Shown: positions 25,267 to 34,467, counted from the stretch's first letter. The stretch is 64,000 nt of DNA from Amycolatopsis thailandensis (GCF_002234405.1 NZ_NMQT01000118.1:1-64000); one strand, 5' to 3'. Program-made: numbers and translations. The notes: generated by a model from the letters alone, not told the origin.

Positions 25267-26004
25267 ATGAAGGAACTCCCGCTGGTACTGCTGCACGCCT
25301 TTCCCGTCGACGCCCGCATGTGGGACGGGGTGCGAGCGCCGCTTTCCGAACGCCTGAGGCTGATCACCCCCGACCAGCGCGGTCTCGGCCGCAGCCCGTT
25401 GCCGGAAACCGACCGTGAGCCGGACCTGGACGACGCCGCCCGCGACGTCGTGGCGCTGCTCGACCGGCTCGGACTGGACAAGGTCGTCCTCGGTGGCTGT
25501 TCGATGGGCGGCTACCTGACGATGGCGGTGCTGCGTCTCGCGCCGGAACGCGTGGGCGGGCTGGTGTTCATCGACACGAAGGCGACGGCCGACACTCCCG
25601 AGGCCGTGCGGGCCCGGCACGACGTCGCGGCCCGTGTCGAGGCGGAAGGCGCCGGATGGATGCCCGAAGCCGTCACGCCCGGGCTGCTCGCGGAGAAGGC
25701 CGCGCCTGAAGTCGCGGAGCGGCTTCGCGAGCTGATCACGACGCAGCCGCCGTCGGGGATCGCGTGGGCGGCGCGCGCGATGGCGGCCCGGCCCGATTCG
25801 CTCGAAACGCTGCGCTCGGCCGACGTTCCCGCGCTGGTCGTGGTCGGCGAAGAGGACGGCCTTACCCCGCTGGAAGCGGCGAACACCCTGGTGGAAACGC
25901 TGCCGGACGCGACACTGGTCGTGCTTCCGGAGGCGGGACATCTGACGCCGCTGGAGGATCCGGCCGGAGTCGTCGAAGCGATCTTGGGCTGGTACCCCGC
26001 GTAA
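25267..26004 (+). CDS. alpha/beta-fold hydrolase
   Basis: A 245-residue protein. LVLLHAFPVDARMW gives the oxyanion hole, GGCSMGGYL the nucleophile Ser, VVVGEEDGLTP the acid region and PEAGHLTPLEDP the catalytic His. Similar proteins include 3-oxoadipate enol-lactonase-like and general carboxylesterases. No signal peptide. The substrate is not predictable, and neighbouring genes give no pathway. Confidence 0.9.
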   Translation: MKELPLVLLHAFPVDARMWDGVRAPLSERLRLITPDQRGLGRSPLPETDREPDLDDAARDVVALLDRLGLDKVVLGGCSMGGYLTMAVLRLAPERVGGLVFIDTKATADTPEAVRARHDVAARVEAEGAGWMPEAVTPGLLAEKAAPEVAERLRELITTQPPSGIAWAARAMAARPDSLETLRSADVPALVVVGEEDGLTPLEAANTLVETLPDATLVVLPEAGHLTPLEDPAGVVEAILGWYPA

Positions 26005-26046
26005 GAAACGGTTTCCCTTGCCCCTTCAAAGGTATAGCGGACCCCG

Positions 26047-26063
26047 GGGCTTGCGGCAAGCCC
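26047..26063 (+). terminator. short hairpin after the hydrolase gene
   Basis: GGGCTTG-CGG-CAAGCCC, a perfect 7-bp stem 42 bp after the hydrolase stop. No U-tract follows, so termination is only possible. Confidence 0.4.
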
Positions 26064-26116
26064 TCATTCCCGGTCCACAATTCGTGCCTTCACGTATTTG
26101 CCGAAGGGGGATTCCC

Positions 26117-27325
26117 ATGCGTGTACTCCTGTCCACGATCGGGACGAGGGGTGAGGTGCAGCCGCTGGTGGCATTGGCGGTGCGATTACGGGAACTCGGT
26201 CAGGAGGTCCGGCTCTGCGCGCCGCCGGATTTCCGTGACTGGGCCGAAGGTCTCGGGATCTCCTTCGCCCCGCTGGGGCCGGAACTCCGGTCGACCGCGA
26301 AACCGGATTCCGCGATGACCAAGGCGATGGCTTCACCCGAAGGGCGGCGCGAGATGGCCGAGGCCATGGTCGTCGACCAGTTCGAGACGATGCCGGAGGC
26401 GGCCGAGGGTTGCGACGCCGTCGTCGCGGGAATGGCGTTGAACATCGCCGCCCATTCGGTGGCCGAGCGAAAAGGGATTCCCTATTTCTTCACCGCCTAC
26501 TGCCCGATAACGCTGCCTTCCCTGCACCATCGTCCGCCCGTTTTCCCGGGGTGGGCGCCGGAGAATCCCGACGCCGCCATCCCGGCCTTGTGGGCCGACG
26601 ACGCGGAACGGTGGAACGCTCAATGGGGTGGTGTGCTCGGCGCGCGGCGGAAACTGCTCGGCCTCCCGCCGGTCGACGACGTCCGCGGGCACATCTTCAC
26701 CGAGGCGCCGTGGCTGGCCGCCGATCCGGTGCTGGCGCCGTGGCGGGGACCGTCGGCGCTGGACGTGCACCAGACCGGCGCCTGGATCCTGCCGGACGAC
26801 AGTCCGCTGTCCCTGGAGCTGGAGGCGTTCCTCGACGACGGGGAACCGCCGGTCTACTTCGGCTTCGGGAGCATCCGCGCGCCGGAGGAGATCGCGAAGG
26901 CGATGATCGAATCCGCGAGGGCGCACGGGCGGCGGGCGATCGTGTTCCGCGGCTGGACCGAACTGGCGCTGATCGACGACGAACCCGACTGCCTCGCCAT
27001 CGGGGACGTCAACCAGCAGGCGCTCTTCCCGCGCGTCGCGGCGGTCGTGCACCACGGCGGCGCCGGGACGACCACGGCGGCGACCCGGGCCGGGGTGCCG
27101 CAGGTGCTCGTCCCGCAGATGTTCGACCAGCCCTACTTCGCGCGGCGTGTCCGGGAACTCGGGGTGGGGACCTCGATCACGGGAGAGCCTTCCGCCGATG
27201 CGCTGACGCTCGCCTTGGAGGAGGTGCTTCGGCCCGACGTCGCTTCGCGCGCCGCTCGAGTCGGTGGTGAGGTGCGGACGGACGGCGTCGACGTGGCGGC
27301 GAAGCTCCTGATGGCGGCCGTCTGA
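26117..27325 (+). CDS. UGT/GT1-type glycosyltransferase
   Basis: A 402-residue GT-B enzyme. It starts MRVLLSTIGTRGEVQPLVAL and has the C-terminal donor-binding signature HHGGAGTTTAATRAGVPQ followed by QMFDQPYFARRVRELGVG. This is the architecture of natural-product glycosyltransferases of the GtfA/GtfE kind and sterol or lipid glucosyltransferases. There is no aglycone biosynthesis cluster nearby, so the substrate is open; xenobiotic inactivation by glycosylation is a possibility. GAAGGGGGA precedes the ATG. Confidence 0.92.
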   Translation: MRVLLSTIGTRGEVQPLVALAVRLRELGQEVRLCAPPDFRDWAEGLGISFAPLGPELRSTAKPDSAMTKAMASPEGRREMAEAMVVDQFETMPEAAEGCDAVVAGMALNIAAHSVAERKGIPYFFTAYCPITLPSLHHRPPVFPGWAPENPDAAIPALWADDAERWNAQWGGVLGARRKLLGLPPVDDVRGHIFTEAPWLAADPVLAPWRGPSALDVHQTGAWILPDDSPLSLELEAFLDDGEPPVYFGFGSIRAPEEIAKAMIESARAHGRRAIVFRGWTELALIDDEPDCLAIGDVNQQALFPRVAAVVHHGGAGTTTAATRAGVPQVLVPQMFDQPYFARRVRELGVGTSITGEPSADALTLALEEVLRPDVASRAARVGGEVRTDGVDVAAKLLMAAV

Positions 27326-27328
27326 AAC

Positions 27329-27397
27329 CCCGCATTTAGTCCTCTGAATGCGGTAGTTCGCACTGCCAACGACCGCATTCAGAGGACTAAACGCGGG
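27329..27397. repeat. intergenic palindrome, 'cctctgaatgcgg' family (copy 2)
   Basis: CCCGCATTTAGTCCTCTGAA... pairs with ...TTCAGAGGACTAAACGCGGG (about 28-bp arms). It spans the gap between convergent glycosyltransferase and phosphotransferase genes and overlaps the stop of the latter. Confidence 0.75.
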
Positions 27398-28223
27398 AGA
27401 AGTAGCGCGCGAGGGCGGCTTCGGCCTCTCCGAGTCGCTCCGGGAACCGCCGCGCGATCACGAACCGCCAGGGGATCTCGAACAACCGTCGCAGCGCGAT
27501 GAACGGCTCCAGCGACTCGGGGGAGACCTCCGCCGGGTACGCCTCCAGAGCCGCCGGCCCGGCCTCCGCGTAGAGGACACCGAGGTCCCAGCCGAGCGGT
27601 CCGCGCCAGGTGTCCTCGAAGTCGAGCCAGCAGGGCCCGGCCGCCGTCGCGACGACGTTCCCCCGATGGGCGTCACCGTGCAGCGGCCGGGCCCCGGCCG
27701 ACGGCAGGGCCGCGGCGACCCGTTCGAGTTCTTCGTACAGCCGGGGCGCCGCTCCGGCCATCGTGTGCCCGTGCCGGTCGAGCAAGGTCCGGAGTTCACG
27801 GACCGGCCCGAGTCCGGGCAGCTCCCCGGGGTAGTCCGCGAGCGCGTCGTGCACCCGGGCGAGCGAAACCGCGACCTCGCGCGGCGACAGCGTGTGGCCC
27901 GGCTCGTGTGGCGTGTAATGCCAGAGAGTGACCGGCAGGCCGTCGGCGAAATGCGGTCCGGCCGGGGGATCCGTGGTGGGTGAGACGACGAGCACATCAC
28001 GTTCCGTGAGGTGCCTCGACAGCTCGACGTCGCGCGCGAGCCAGTCCTCCGGGGACGGACGGGCGAAGCGCGTCGTGCCCGGCACCCGCGCCACCACCGG
28101 ACCCAGTCTCACCAGCACGTTCGACTTGAAATGCAGTACCTCGGGAGTCCCCGTCGGAAGCCCGAACCGGTCACCGACAGCGATCGCCGCGGCCACTCCC
28201 GCACGGGTGTGTTCGTCGGTCAC
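27387..28223 (-). CDS. aminoglycoside phosphotransferase (APH)-fold protein
   Basis: A 278-residue protein. The catalytic loop ARPLHGDAHRGNVV and the metal-binding LDFEDTWRGP mark the APH/choline-kinase fold. Such orphan APH enzymes phosphorylate antibiotics or small metabolites; sequence does not show which. The C-terminal codons lie inside a palindrome. It is divergent from ctaD with 137 bp between starts. Confidence 0.87.
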   Translation of the reverse strand: MTDEHTRAGVAAAIAVGDRFGLPTGTPEVLHFKSNVLVRLGPVVARVPGTTRFARPSPEDWLARDVELSRHLTERDVLVVSPTTDPPAGPHFADGLPVTLWHYTPHEPGHTLSPREVAVSLARVHDALADYPGELPGLGPVRELRTLLDRHGHTMAGAAPRLYEELERVAAALPSAGARPLHGDAHRGNVVATAAGPCWLDFEDTWRGPLGWDLGVLYAEAGPAALEAYPAEVSPESLEPFIALRRLFEIPWRFVIARRFPERLGEAEAALARYFSRV

Positions 28224-28360
28224 GGCCCGATCTTGCCAGCCGGTGCGCGCGACTGTCGGTAGTGAGGGCTACGATCCCCACTAGCCGCCGAAATGGGTCC
28301 CCCGACCCGGCCCGACGGCAGAACATTGACCACCACAAGGTTTGAGTGTTGGAGGCAGGA

Positions 28361-30139
28361 GTGACGGCCGTAGCCCCCAAGCCGATCGCCACGCGCCCGT
28401 ATCCCGCGCGCGAGTCGGTTAAGGGTTCGTACCTGCTGCGGTTGTTCCGCACGACGGACCACAAGCAAATCGGCATCATGTACCTGGTCACGTCGTTCGC
28501 CTTCTTCATGGTGGGCGGCGCGATGGCGATGCTGATCCGCTCCGAGCTGGCGCGTCCCGGGCAGCAGTTCCTTTCGCAGGAGCAGTACAACCAGCTGTTC
28601 ACGATGCACGGCACGATCATGCTGCTGCTGTACGCGACCCCGATCCTCTTCGGATTCGCGAACTTCGTGCTGCCGCTGCAGATCGGTTCGCCCGACGTGG
28701 CCTTCCCGCGGCTGAACGCGTTCTCGTACTGGCTGTACCTCTTCGGCGGCCTGATCGTGATGTCCGGCTTCCTGACCCCGGGTGGCGCCGCCGACTTCGG
28801 CTGGTTCGCCTACACCCCGCTGTCGGACGCCATCCACTCGCCCGGCGTCGGCGCCGACCTGTGGATCTCCGGTCTGGTCGTGTCCGGTCTCGGCACCATC
28901 CTCGGTGGCGTCAACATGATCACCACGGTGGTCTGCCTGCGCGCCCCGGGTATGACGATGTACCGGATGCCGATCTTCACCTGGAACATCCTGGTCACCA
29001 GCATCCTGATCCTGCTGGCGTTCCCGATCCTGACCGCGGCGCTGATGGGCCTGCTGGCGGACCGGCATCTCGGGGCGCATGTGTTCGACCCCGCGAACGG
29101 CGGCGTGATCCTCTGGCAACACCTCTTCTGGTTCTTCGGCCATCCAGAGGTCTATATCGTGGCCCTGCCGTTCTTCGGGATCGTGTCGGAGATCTTCCCG
29201 GTCTTCAGTCGCAAACCGATCTTCGGATACAAGGGCCTGGTCTGGGCGACGCTGGCGATCGCCGCGCTGTCGGTGGCCGTGTGGGCGCACCACATGTACG
29301 CGACCGGCGCCGTGCTGCTGCCGTTCTTCTCCTTCATGACGTTCCTGATCGCGGTCCCGACCGGCGTGAAGTTCTTCAACTGGATCGGCACGATGTGGAA
29401 GGGCCAGCTGTCCTTCGAGACGCCGATGATCTTCTCGATGGGCTTCATCGTCACGTTCCTCTTCGGCGGTCTGACCGGCATCATGCTGGCCGCGCCGGCG
29501 ATCGACTTCCACGTGTCGGACAGCTACTTCGTCGTCGCGCACTTCCACTACGTGCTCTACGGCACGATCGTGTTCGCCACGTTCGCCGGGATCTACTTCT
29601 GGTTCCCGAAGATCACCGGCCGCATGATGGACGAGAAGCTCGGCAAGTGGCACTTCTGGACCACGTTCATCGGCTTCCACGCGACGTTCCTCGTGCAGCA
29701 CTGGCTGGGTGCCGAAGGCATGCCGCGCCGGTACGCGGACTACCTCCAGTCCGACGGGTTCACCACGCTGAACACGATCTCCACGATCGGCGCGTACATC
29801 CTCGGTGCCTCGACGCTGCCGTTCATCTGGAACGTCTTCAAGAGCTACCGGTACGGCGAGATCGTCACGGTGGACGACCCGTGGGGCTACGGCAACTCGC
29901 TCGAATGGGCGACTTCCTGCCCGCCGCCGCGGCACAACTTCACCGAGCTGCCGCGGATCCGGTCCGAGCGTCCGGCGTTCGAACTGCACTACCCGCACAT
30001 GGTCGAGCGCATCCACAAGGAGGGTGAGATCGGCTTCTTCGGGAAGCAGAAGGTCAACACCCACCGCGCGCCGTCCCAGGTGCTCACCGACGCGGCCATG
30101 CCGGGTGATCACTCCAAGGACAACGCCAGCGAGCAGTGA
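28361..30139 (+). CDS. ctaD: cytochrome c oxidase subunit I
   Basis: A 592-residue, twelve-helix membrane protein of the aa3-type terminal oxidase. MHGTIMLLL holds a heme-a ligand, WFFGHPEVYI the CuB His and cross-linked Tyr, WAHHMYATG two further CuB ligands, and HFHYVLYG the heme ligands. It reduces oxygen to water and pumps protons in the cytoplasmic membrane. The GTG start at 28361 has GGAGG 5 bases upstream; an in-frame GTG at 28346 is less likely. The other subunit genes are not here, as in other actinomycetes where ctaD stands apart. A clear terminator follows. Confidence 0.97.
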   Translation: MTAVAPKPIATRPYPARESVKGSYLLRLFRTTDHKQIGIMYLVTSFAFFMVGGAMAMLIRSELARPGQQFLSQEQYNQLFTMHGTIMLLLYATPILFGFANFVLPLQIGSPDVAFPRLNAFSYWLYLFGGLIVMSGFLTPGGAADFGWFAYTPLSDAIHSPGVGADLWISGLVVSGLGTILGGVNMITTVVCLRAPGMTMYRMPIFTWNILVTSILILLAFPILTAALMGLLADRHLGAHVFDPANGGVILWQHLFWFFGHPEVYIVALPFFGIVSEIFPVFSRKPIFGYKGLVWATLAIAALSVAVWAHHMYATGAVLLPFFSFMTFLIAVPTGVKFFNWIGTMWKGQLSFETPMIFSMGFIVTFLFGGLTGIMLAAPAIDFHVSDSYFVVAHFHYVLYGTIVFATFAGIYFWFPKITGRMMDEKLGKWHFWTTFIGFHATFLVQHWLGAEGMPRRYADYLQSDGFTTLNTISTIGAYILGASTLPFIWNVFKSYRYGEIVTVDDPWGYGNSLEWATSCPPPRHNFTELPRIRSERPAFELHYPHMVERIHKEGEIGFFGKQKVNTHRAPSQVLTDAAMPGDHSKDNASEQ

Positions 30140-30155
30140 CCCGATAAGCGGAAAT

Positions 30156-30201
30156 GGCGCGTGCCCTGCCTCACACCGAGGCGAGGCACGCGCCTTTTTC
30201 A
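30156..30201 (+). terminator. intrinsic terminator of ctaD
   Basis: GGCGCGTGCCCTGCCTC pairs with GAGGCGAGGCACGCGCC (near-perfect 17-bp stem), followed by TTTTTC. Rho-independent terminator 16 bp after the stop. Confidence 0.9.
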
Positions 30202-30226
30202 TGCCTGCCTGAGGGAGACTGACCCG

Positions 30227-31456
30227 GTGACGCAGACACCAGTTCTCATCACCACGACCGGTCCCGACAAGCCTGGTGTGTCCTCGGTGCTGTTCGCCGT
30301 GCTGTCGCGCCATGACGTCGACGTCCTCGACGTCGAGCAGGTGGTCATCCGCGGCCAATTGGTGCTCGGCGTCCTGGCCGGCGTGTACCGCGACCCCGAG
30401 GGCCTGCAGGAGTACGTCGAGCAGGCGATGGCGTCGGTCGGCATGGAGGTCGAGGTGAAGATCGGTTCGGCCATCGGCGCGGACCCGTTCGCCAGCGGCC
30501 AGAAGGACTCGACGCATGTCCTGCTGATGCTCGGCCGCCCGGTGACCGCGCGGGCGTTCTCCGACGTCGCGCGCCGCCTCGCCGCGCTGGACGTCAACAT
30601 CGACTCGATCCGCAGCGTCGCCGATTACCCGGTGACCGGGCTGGAGCTGTACGCCTCGCTCGCCCAGGACACCCCGGAGGCCGACGCCGCGCTGCGCACC
30701 GCGCTGGCGGACGCCGCCGTCGAGGCCGGGATCGACATCTCGGTCGAGCGGGCGGGCCTCGCCCGCCGCGCCAAGCGCCTGGTCGTCTTCGACGTCGACT
30801 CCACGCTCATCCAGGGCGAAGTCATCGAGATGCTCGGCGCGCACGCCGGCGTCGAACCGCAGGTCCGCGAGATCACCGAGGCCGCGATGCGCGGCGAGCT
30901 GAACTTCGGCGAGTCGCTGGAGCGCCGCGTCGCGCTGCTCGAAGGGCTCCCGGAAACGGTGCTCGACGAGGTCGCCGCGTCGATCGAGCTCACCCCGGGC
31001 GCGCGCACGACGATCCGCACGCTGAAGCGGATGGGCTTCCGCTGCGGGGTCGTTTCGGGCGGCTTCACCAAGATCATCAAGTCGCTCGTGGACGACCTCG
31101 GCCTCGACTTCGCCGCCGCGAACGAGCTCGAAGTGGTCGACGGCAAGCTCACCGGCCGCGTCGTCGGGGAGATCGTCGACCGCGCGGGCAAGGCGACCGC
31201 GCTGCGCCGCTTCGCCGAGGAGTACGAGATCTCGCTCCAGCAGTGCGTCGCGGTCGGTGACGGGGCGAACGACATCGACATGCTGTCGGTCGCCGGGATG
31301 GGTGTCGCCTTCAACGCGAAGCCCGCGCTGCGCGAGGTCGCCGACACCGCGCTTTCGCACCCGTACCTCGACGCCGTGCTGTTCCTGCTCGGGGTCACCA
31401 GGGCCGAGATCGAGGCGGCCGACGCGGCCGACGGTCTCGAGCTTTCCCGCCCATGA
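30227..31456 (+). CDS. serB: phosphoserine phosphatase SerB
   Basis: A 409-residue protein. Two ACT domains (about 1-170) precede the HAD phosphatase. VFDVDSTLIQGEVIEMLG holds the phospho-accepting Asp189 and Asp191; SGGFTKI and GDGANDIDML complete the active site. It makes serine from phosphoserine, the last step of serine synthesis, and the ACT domains probably sense serine, as shown for mycobacterial SerB2. GTG start. The stop overlaps the next gene (ATGA). Confidence 0.95.
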   Translation: MTQTPVLITTTGPDKPGVSSVLFAVLSRHDVDVLDVEQVVIRGQLVLGVLAGVYRDPEGLQEYVEQAMASVGMEVEVKIGSAIGADPFASGQKDSTHVLLMLGRPVTARAFSDVARRLAALDVNIDSIRSVADYPVTGLELYASLAQDTPEADAALRTALADAAVEAGIDISVERAGLARRAKRLVVFDVDSTLIQGEVIEMLGAHAGVEPQVREITEAAMRGELNFGESLERRVALLEGLPETVLDEVAASIELTPGARTTIRTLKRMGFRCGVVSGGFTKIIKSLVDDLGLDFAAANELEVVDGKLTGRVVGEIVDRAGKATALRRFAEEYEISLQQCVAVGDGANDIDMLSVAGMGVAFNAKPALREVADTALSHPYLDAVLFLLGVTRAEIEAADAADGLELSRP

Positions 31457-32211
31457 GCGTTCTGGAGCCGCTGGCCGCGCGCTACGCGTACTGGCTGGGT
31501 CTGCCCGCCGAAGACACGGTGGACACCTCCGACGAGGATCCCGCCGAGGTCCGCGCCATGCCGGTGATCCTGCGGATGGAACGTGCCGAACCGCCCGCCA
31601 GGACAGCGTTGCTGGAGGCCGCCGCGGCGGCCGCGGTCGCGGTCTGTCTCGACGAACGCGCCGCGCCAGAGGGTGAATGGCACGAACCGCTCAAGGCGTG
31701 GGTCGACGGCCGGATCCGCAAGGTCGCCCGGCGGGCGCGTGGCGCGCACTGGCAGGCGGTCCAGGAGCTGCCGGGTATCACGATCGAGGTGGACGGCGCC
31801 GAGGCGCGGGCGTTGCTCCCCGGCCGCGTCGTCGATACGCCGAAAGAGGTCTCGCGGCTCCAGATCTCCGGGAGCGAGCTCCCGGCCGACGAGCCGGGAT
31901 CGGCGCCGGACGGGCTTCCCCGGCTGCTGCTGAACCCCGAGGTCACGATGACCGTCGGCAAGGGGGCCGCCCAGGTCGGGCACGCGACGATGATCCTGGC
32001 TTCGCTGCTGGACGAGGCCGAACTGGCCGCCTGGGCCGGGACCGGGTTCCGCTGCTCGGTGCGGACCCCGCCTGTCGTGACCTGGAAGGCGTTGTGCCCG
32101 ATCGAGGATCCCGAGGGCTCGTGGCGCCGTGACGGCGTCGTCGCGGTCCGGGACGCCGGTTTCACCGAAGTCGATCCCGGAACAGTCACGGTCCTAGCCC
32201 AAAGGGCTTAA
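31453..32211 (+). CDS. PTH2-type peptidyl-tRNA hydrolase family protein
   Basis: A 252-residue protein. The C-terminal half has the PTH2 signature MTVGKGAAQVGHATMI and WKALCPIEDP. The N-terminal half is an actinobacterial addition with an Ala/Glu-rich helix. PTH2 enzymes free peptides from tRNA; this long form is not well characterised. It overlaps serB by 4 bp (ATGA), so it is translationally coupled. Confidence 0.82.
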   Translation: MSVLEPLAARYAYWLGLPAEDTVDTSDEDPAEVRAMPVILRMERAEPPARTALLEAAAAAAVAVCLDERAAPEGEWHEPLKAWVDGRIRKVARRARGAHWQAVQELPGITIEVDGAEARALLPGRVVDTPKEVSRLQISGSELPADEPGSAPDGLPRLLLNPEVTMTVGKGAAQVGHATMILASLLDEAELAAWAGTGFRCSVRTPPVVTWKALCPIEDPEGSWRRDGVVAVRDAGFTEVDPGTVTVLAQRA

Positions 32212-32216
32212 CCTTT

Positions 32217-32229
32217 TATACTCCCCGCA
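32217..32229 (+). promoter_or_regulatory. -10 element of a leaderless promoter
   Basis: TATACT ends 6 bases before the kinase ATG, so transcription would begin at the start codon itself. No SD is present there, consistent with a leaderless mRNA. The -35 region (around 32194) is weak. Confidence 0.45.
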
Positions 32230-33980
32230 TGGGTGACCGGCTGATAGCCGGGCGCTATCGCTTGGAGGAGCGGATCGGCGCCGGGGGCATGGGTGTGGTC
32301 TGGCGTGCCACCGATCAGGACCTCGGGCGGGTCGTCGCGCTCAAACGGTCGCAGGCCGGGGACAGCGGCCAGATCCGGCGTGAGGCGCGGATCGGCGCGG
32401 GTCTGCATCATCCGAACGTGGTCACCGTGTTCGACGCCGTGATCGACGGTGACGACCGCTGGCTCGTCATGGAGTACCTGCCGTCGCGCAGCCTCGCCGA
32501 CATCATCGACGCCGAGGGGCCGCTTTCACCCGGCAAGGTGGCGAAGATCGGCGTCCAGCTCGCCTCGGCGCTCGCGGCCATGCACGAGAAGGGCATGGTC
32601 CACCGCGACCTCAAACCGGGCAACGTCCTGGTGGCCGAGGACGGCACCGCCAAACTCACCGACCTCGGCATCGCGCAGTGGGCCGAGGTCACCCGGACCG
32701 GTGGCGGCCTCGACGTCGGGACTCCCGGCTACGTCGCACCCGAGATGGCCGAAGGGCAGCAGGCGGGGGCCGCCGCGGACGTGTTCTCGCTCGGCGCGAC
32801 GCTGTTCACCGCCGTCGAAGGCACCTCGGTGTGGGGAGACGCGAGCGTGGGGCCGTTCGTCCAGCTCCGCCGCGCGACCTCGTACACGCTGGAGCCGATC
32901 CGCCGGGCGGGACCGCTGGCGTCGGTGCTGACCGAGTTGCTGCGGCGCAAACCCGCCGGGCGGCCGGACGCCGTCCGCGCCGCCGAACTCCTGTCCGAAG
33001 TCGCGGACGTCGCCGCTCCCCCGCGGTCGCGGCGGTTCCGGGTGACCAGGCGGGCCGTCGTGATCGGAGCCGTCGCGGCCGCGCTGGTGCTGGCGGGCGG
33101 CCTGGTCTACGTCACGAGGGAACCGGCGTCGGTGGCGGCCGCCACGACCCCGATGGACTCGGTCGGCGATCCGCGAACGGCCGACCCGTGCTCGCTGGTG
33201 GACCCGTCCGTGCTGAAGCAGTTCGGGACTCCCAGCCTGGACACCGCCGACGGCACCTTCAACTCCTGCGGTGTCCTGCTGCGGATGAGCCCCGACGACG
33301 GGGACATCGTCGACGTCCGGCTCGAACTGACGATTCCGGGATCGCCGATGCTGGAGAAGCCCGCGCCCGGGCACCTGAGCGTGCGCGAGTTGCCGAGCGA
33401 CACCGAAGAGAAGTGCCAGCGGGCCATTCCGCTGCCGGACGGCAACCAGCTGTGGGTGCACGCCCGGCACATCCAGAACTGGCACGCGCACCTGTGCGAC
33501 TTCGTCGATCCGGTCGCCGCGCACGCGGCGGCCGTGCTGAACCGGGAGCCGATCAAGCGACGTCCCACGCCCTTCCCCGCCGGGACGCTCGGGAGTCTCG
33601 ACGCTTGCGAGCTGGGCGGGCGTCCGGCGCAGGCGATCGTCGGCGCACCGGTCACGCCGGATCCGGTCTTCGGCAACTGGGAGTGCTACTGGAACCATCG
33701 CGACATGGAGGTGACGATCCGGTTCGAACGGGAGTGGGCGCCGTTCGAAGACGACGGCAGGCGCGTCGCTCTCGGATCGCGGGAGGCCTTCGTCGAAGTC
33801 TCGTCGGAGTGGAAGGCTTGCCAGGCGGAGATCCCGCACCGGAGGTTCACGGGCGACGGTCGTGCCATGATCGAGACGGTGGAGATCTACGTTTCGGACA
33901 AGGCCAAACAGCCGCAGGAGATGTGCCCCGCCGCGGAACGGCTCGCCGGCGAGATCGCCCCCAGGCTGCCGCCCCTTTGA
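32229..33980 (+). CDS. receptor-type Ser/Thr protein kinase
   Basis: A 583-residue PknB-like kinase. Residues 1-265 are the kinase domain: GAGGMGVVW, catalytic Lys39, HRDLKPGN (Asp128), and TDLGIA with DLG in place of DFG (Asp146 kept). One membrane helix spans about 277-297. The outer part has two DUF3558-like units opening TADPCSLVDPSVL and LDACELGGRPAQ, with paired cysteines, instead of PASTA repeats. The same design occurs in the lipoprotein at 11.7 kb. It should phosphorylate proteins in response to an extracellular cue. Probably transcribed from a leaderless promoter and followed 10 bp later by osmC. Confidence 0.93.
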   Translation: MGDRLIAGRYRLEERIGAGGMGVVWRATDQDLGRVVALKRSQAGDSGQIRREARIGAGLHHPNVVTVFDAVIDGDDRWLVMEYLPSRSLADIIDAEGPLSPGKVAKIGVQLASALAAMHEKGMVHRDLKPGNVLVAEDGTAKLTDLGIAQWAEVTRTGGGLDVGTPGYVAPEMAEGQQAGAAADVFSLGATLFTAVEGTSVWGDASVGPFVQLRRATSYTLEPIRRAGPLASVLTELLRRKPAGRPDAVRAAELLSEVADVAAPPRSRRFRVTRRAVVIGAVAAALVLAGGLVYVTREPASVAAATTPMDSVGDPRTADPCSLVDPSVLKQFGTPSLDTADGTFNSCGVLLRMSPDDGDIVDVRLELTIPGSPMLEKPAPGHLSVRELPSDTEEKCQRAIPLPDGNQLWVHARHIQNWHAHLCDFVDPVAAHAAAVLNREPIKRRPTPFPAGTLGSLDACELGGRPAQAIVGAPVTPDPVFGNWECYWNHRDMEVTIRFEREWAPFEDDGRRVALGSREAFVEVSSEWKACQAEIPHRRFTGDGRAMIETVEIYVSDKAKQPQEMCPAAERLAGEIAPRLPPL

Positions 33981-33990
33981 AAGGAAAGCC

Positions 33991-34395
33991 GTGTCTTTGG
34001 AAGTCCAGCGCGACGGTGAGCACCGCTTCATCGGCCGCAACGAACGTGGTGCCGAGGTCGCGATCGGGCGCAAGGGCGCCGAGGGCGCCTTCTCACCCGC
34101 CGAACTGCTTCAGATCGCGGCCGCGGGCTGCTCGGCCGTCACCGCCGAGAACCTCATCACGCGCCGGATCGGGGAGGACTCGAAGTTCCGGGTCGGCGTG
34201 ACCGCGGACAGGCGCGAAGGCGCTTCGGAGCTTGACGCCGTCCACGTCGCCTTCGACGTCGACGTGTCCTCGCTCTCGGCCGAGGACCGGGAGGCCCTCG
34301 CGACGGCGGTGGACCGCGCCATCGAGCGGCTGTGCACGGTGAGCCGGACGCTCAAGAAGGGCATCCCGGTCACGGAAAGCTTCCCCACCGCGTAA
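33991..34395 (+). CDS. OsmC/Ohr-family peroxide-detoxifying protein
   Basis: A 134-residue protein. The two redox cysteines are Cys47 (AAAGCSAVTAENL) and Cys115 (ERLCTVSRTL). Family members reduce organic hydroperoxides with a dithiol donor. The length fits organic hydroperoxide resistance proteins. GTG start 10 bp after the kinase stop with AAAGGAAAG upstream, so it shares the kinase transcript. Confidence 0.9.
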   Translation: MSLEVQRDGEHRFIGRNERGAEVAIGRKGAEGAFSPAELLQIAAAGCSAVTAENLITRRIGEDSKFRVGVTADRREGASELDAVHVAFDVDVSSLSAEDREALATAVDRAIERLCTVSRTLKKGIPVTESFPTA

Positions 34396-34403
34396 GTCTC
34401 CCT

Positions 34404-34466
34404 CAAGTGCAATGAAGGGGCCTTTCATAGCAAATTTTGCTATGAAAGGCCCCTTCATTGCACTTG
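34404..34466. repeat. intergenic palindrome, 'caatgaagg' family (copy 2)
   Basis: A perfect palindrome with 31-bp arms (CAAGTGCAATGAAGGGGCCT...) around the centre GCAAATTTTGC, filling the gap between convergent osmC and the 117-residue gene. It is the cleanest copy of this family. Confidence 0.85.
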
Positions 34467-34467
34467 G

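Noticed and set aside
26117..28223. Glycosyltransferase and phosphotransferase as an antibiotic-resistance island
   Set aside because: They are convergent, separately terminated genes with no biosynthetic or mobile genes around; functions are only fold-level.
28220..31360. A 1046-codon minus-strand frame across ctaD and serB
   Set aside because: Composition is that of an antisense shadow, and it crosses a strong terminator and two certain genes.
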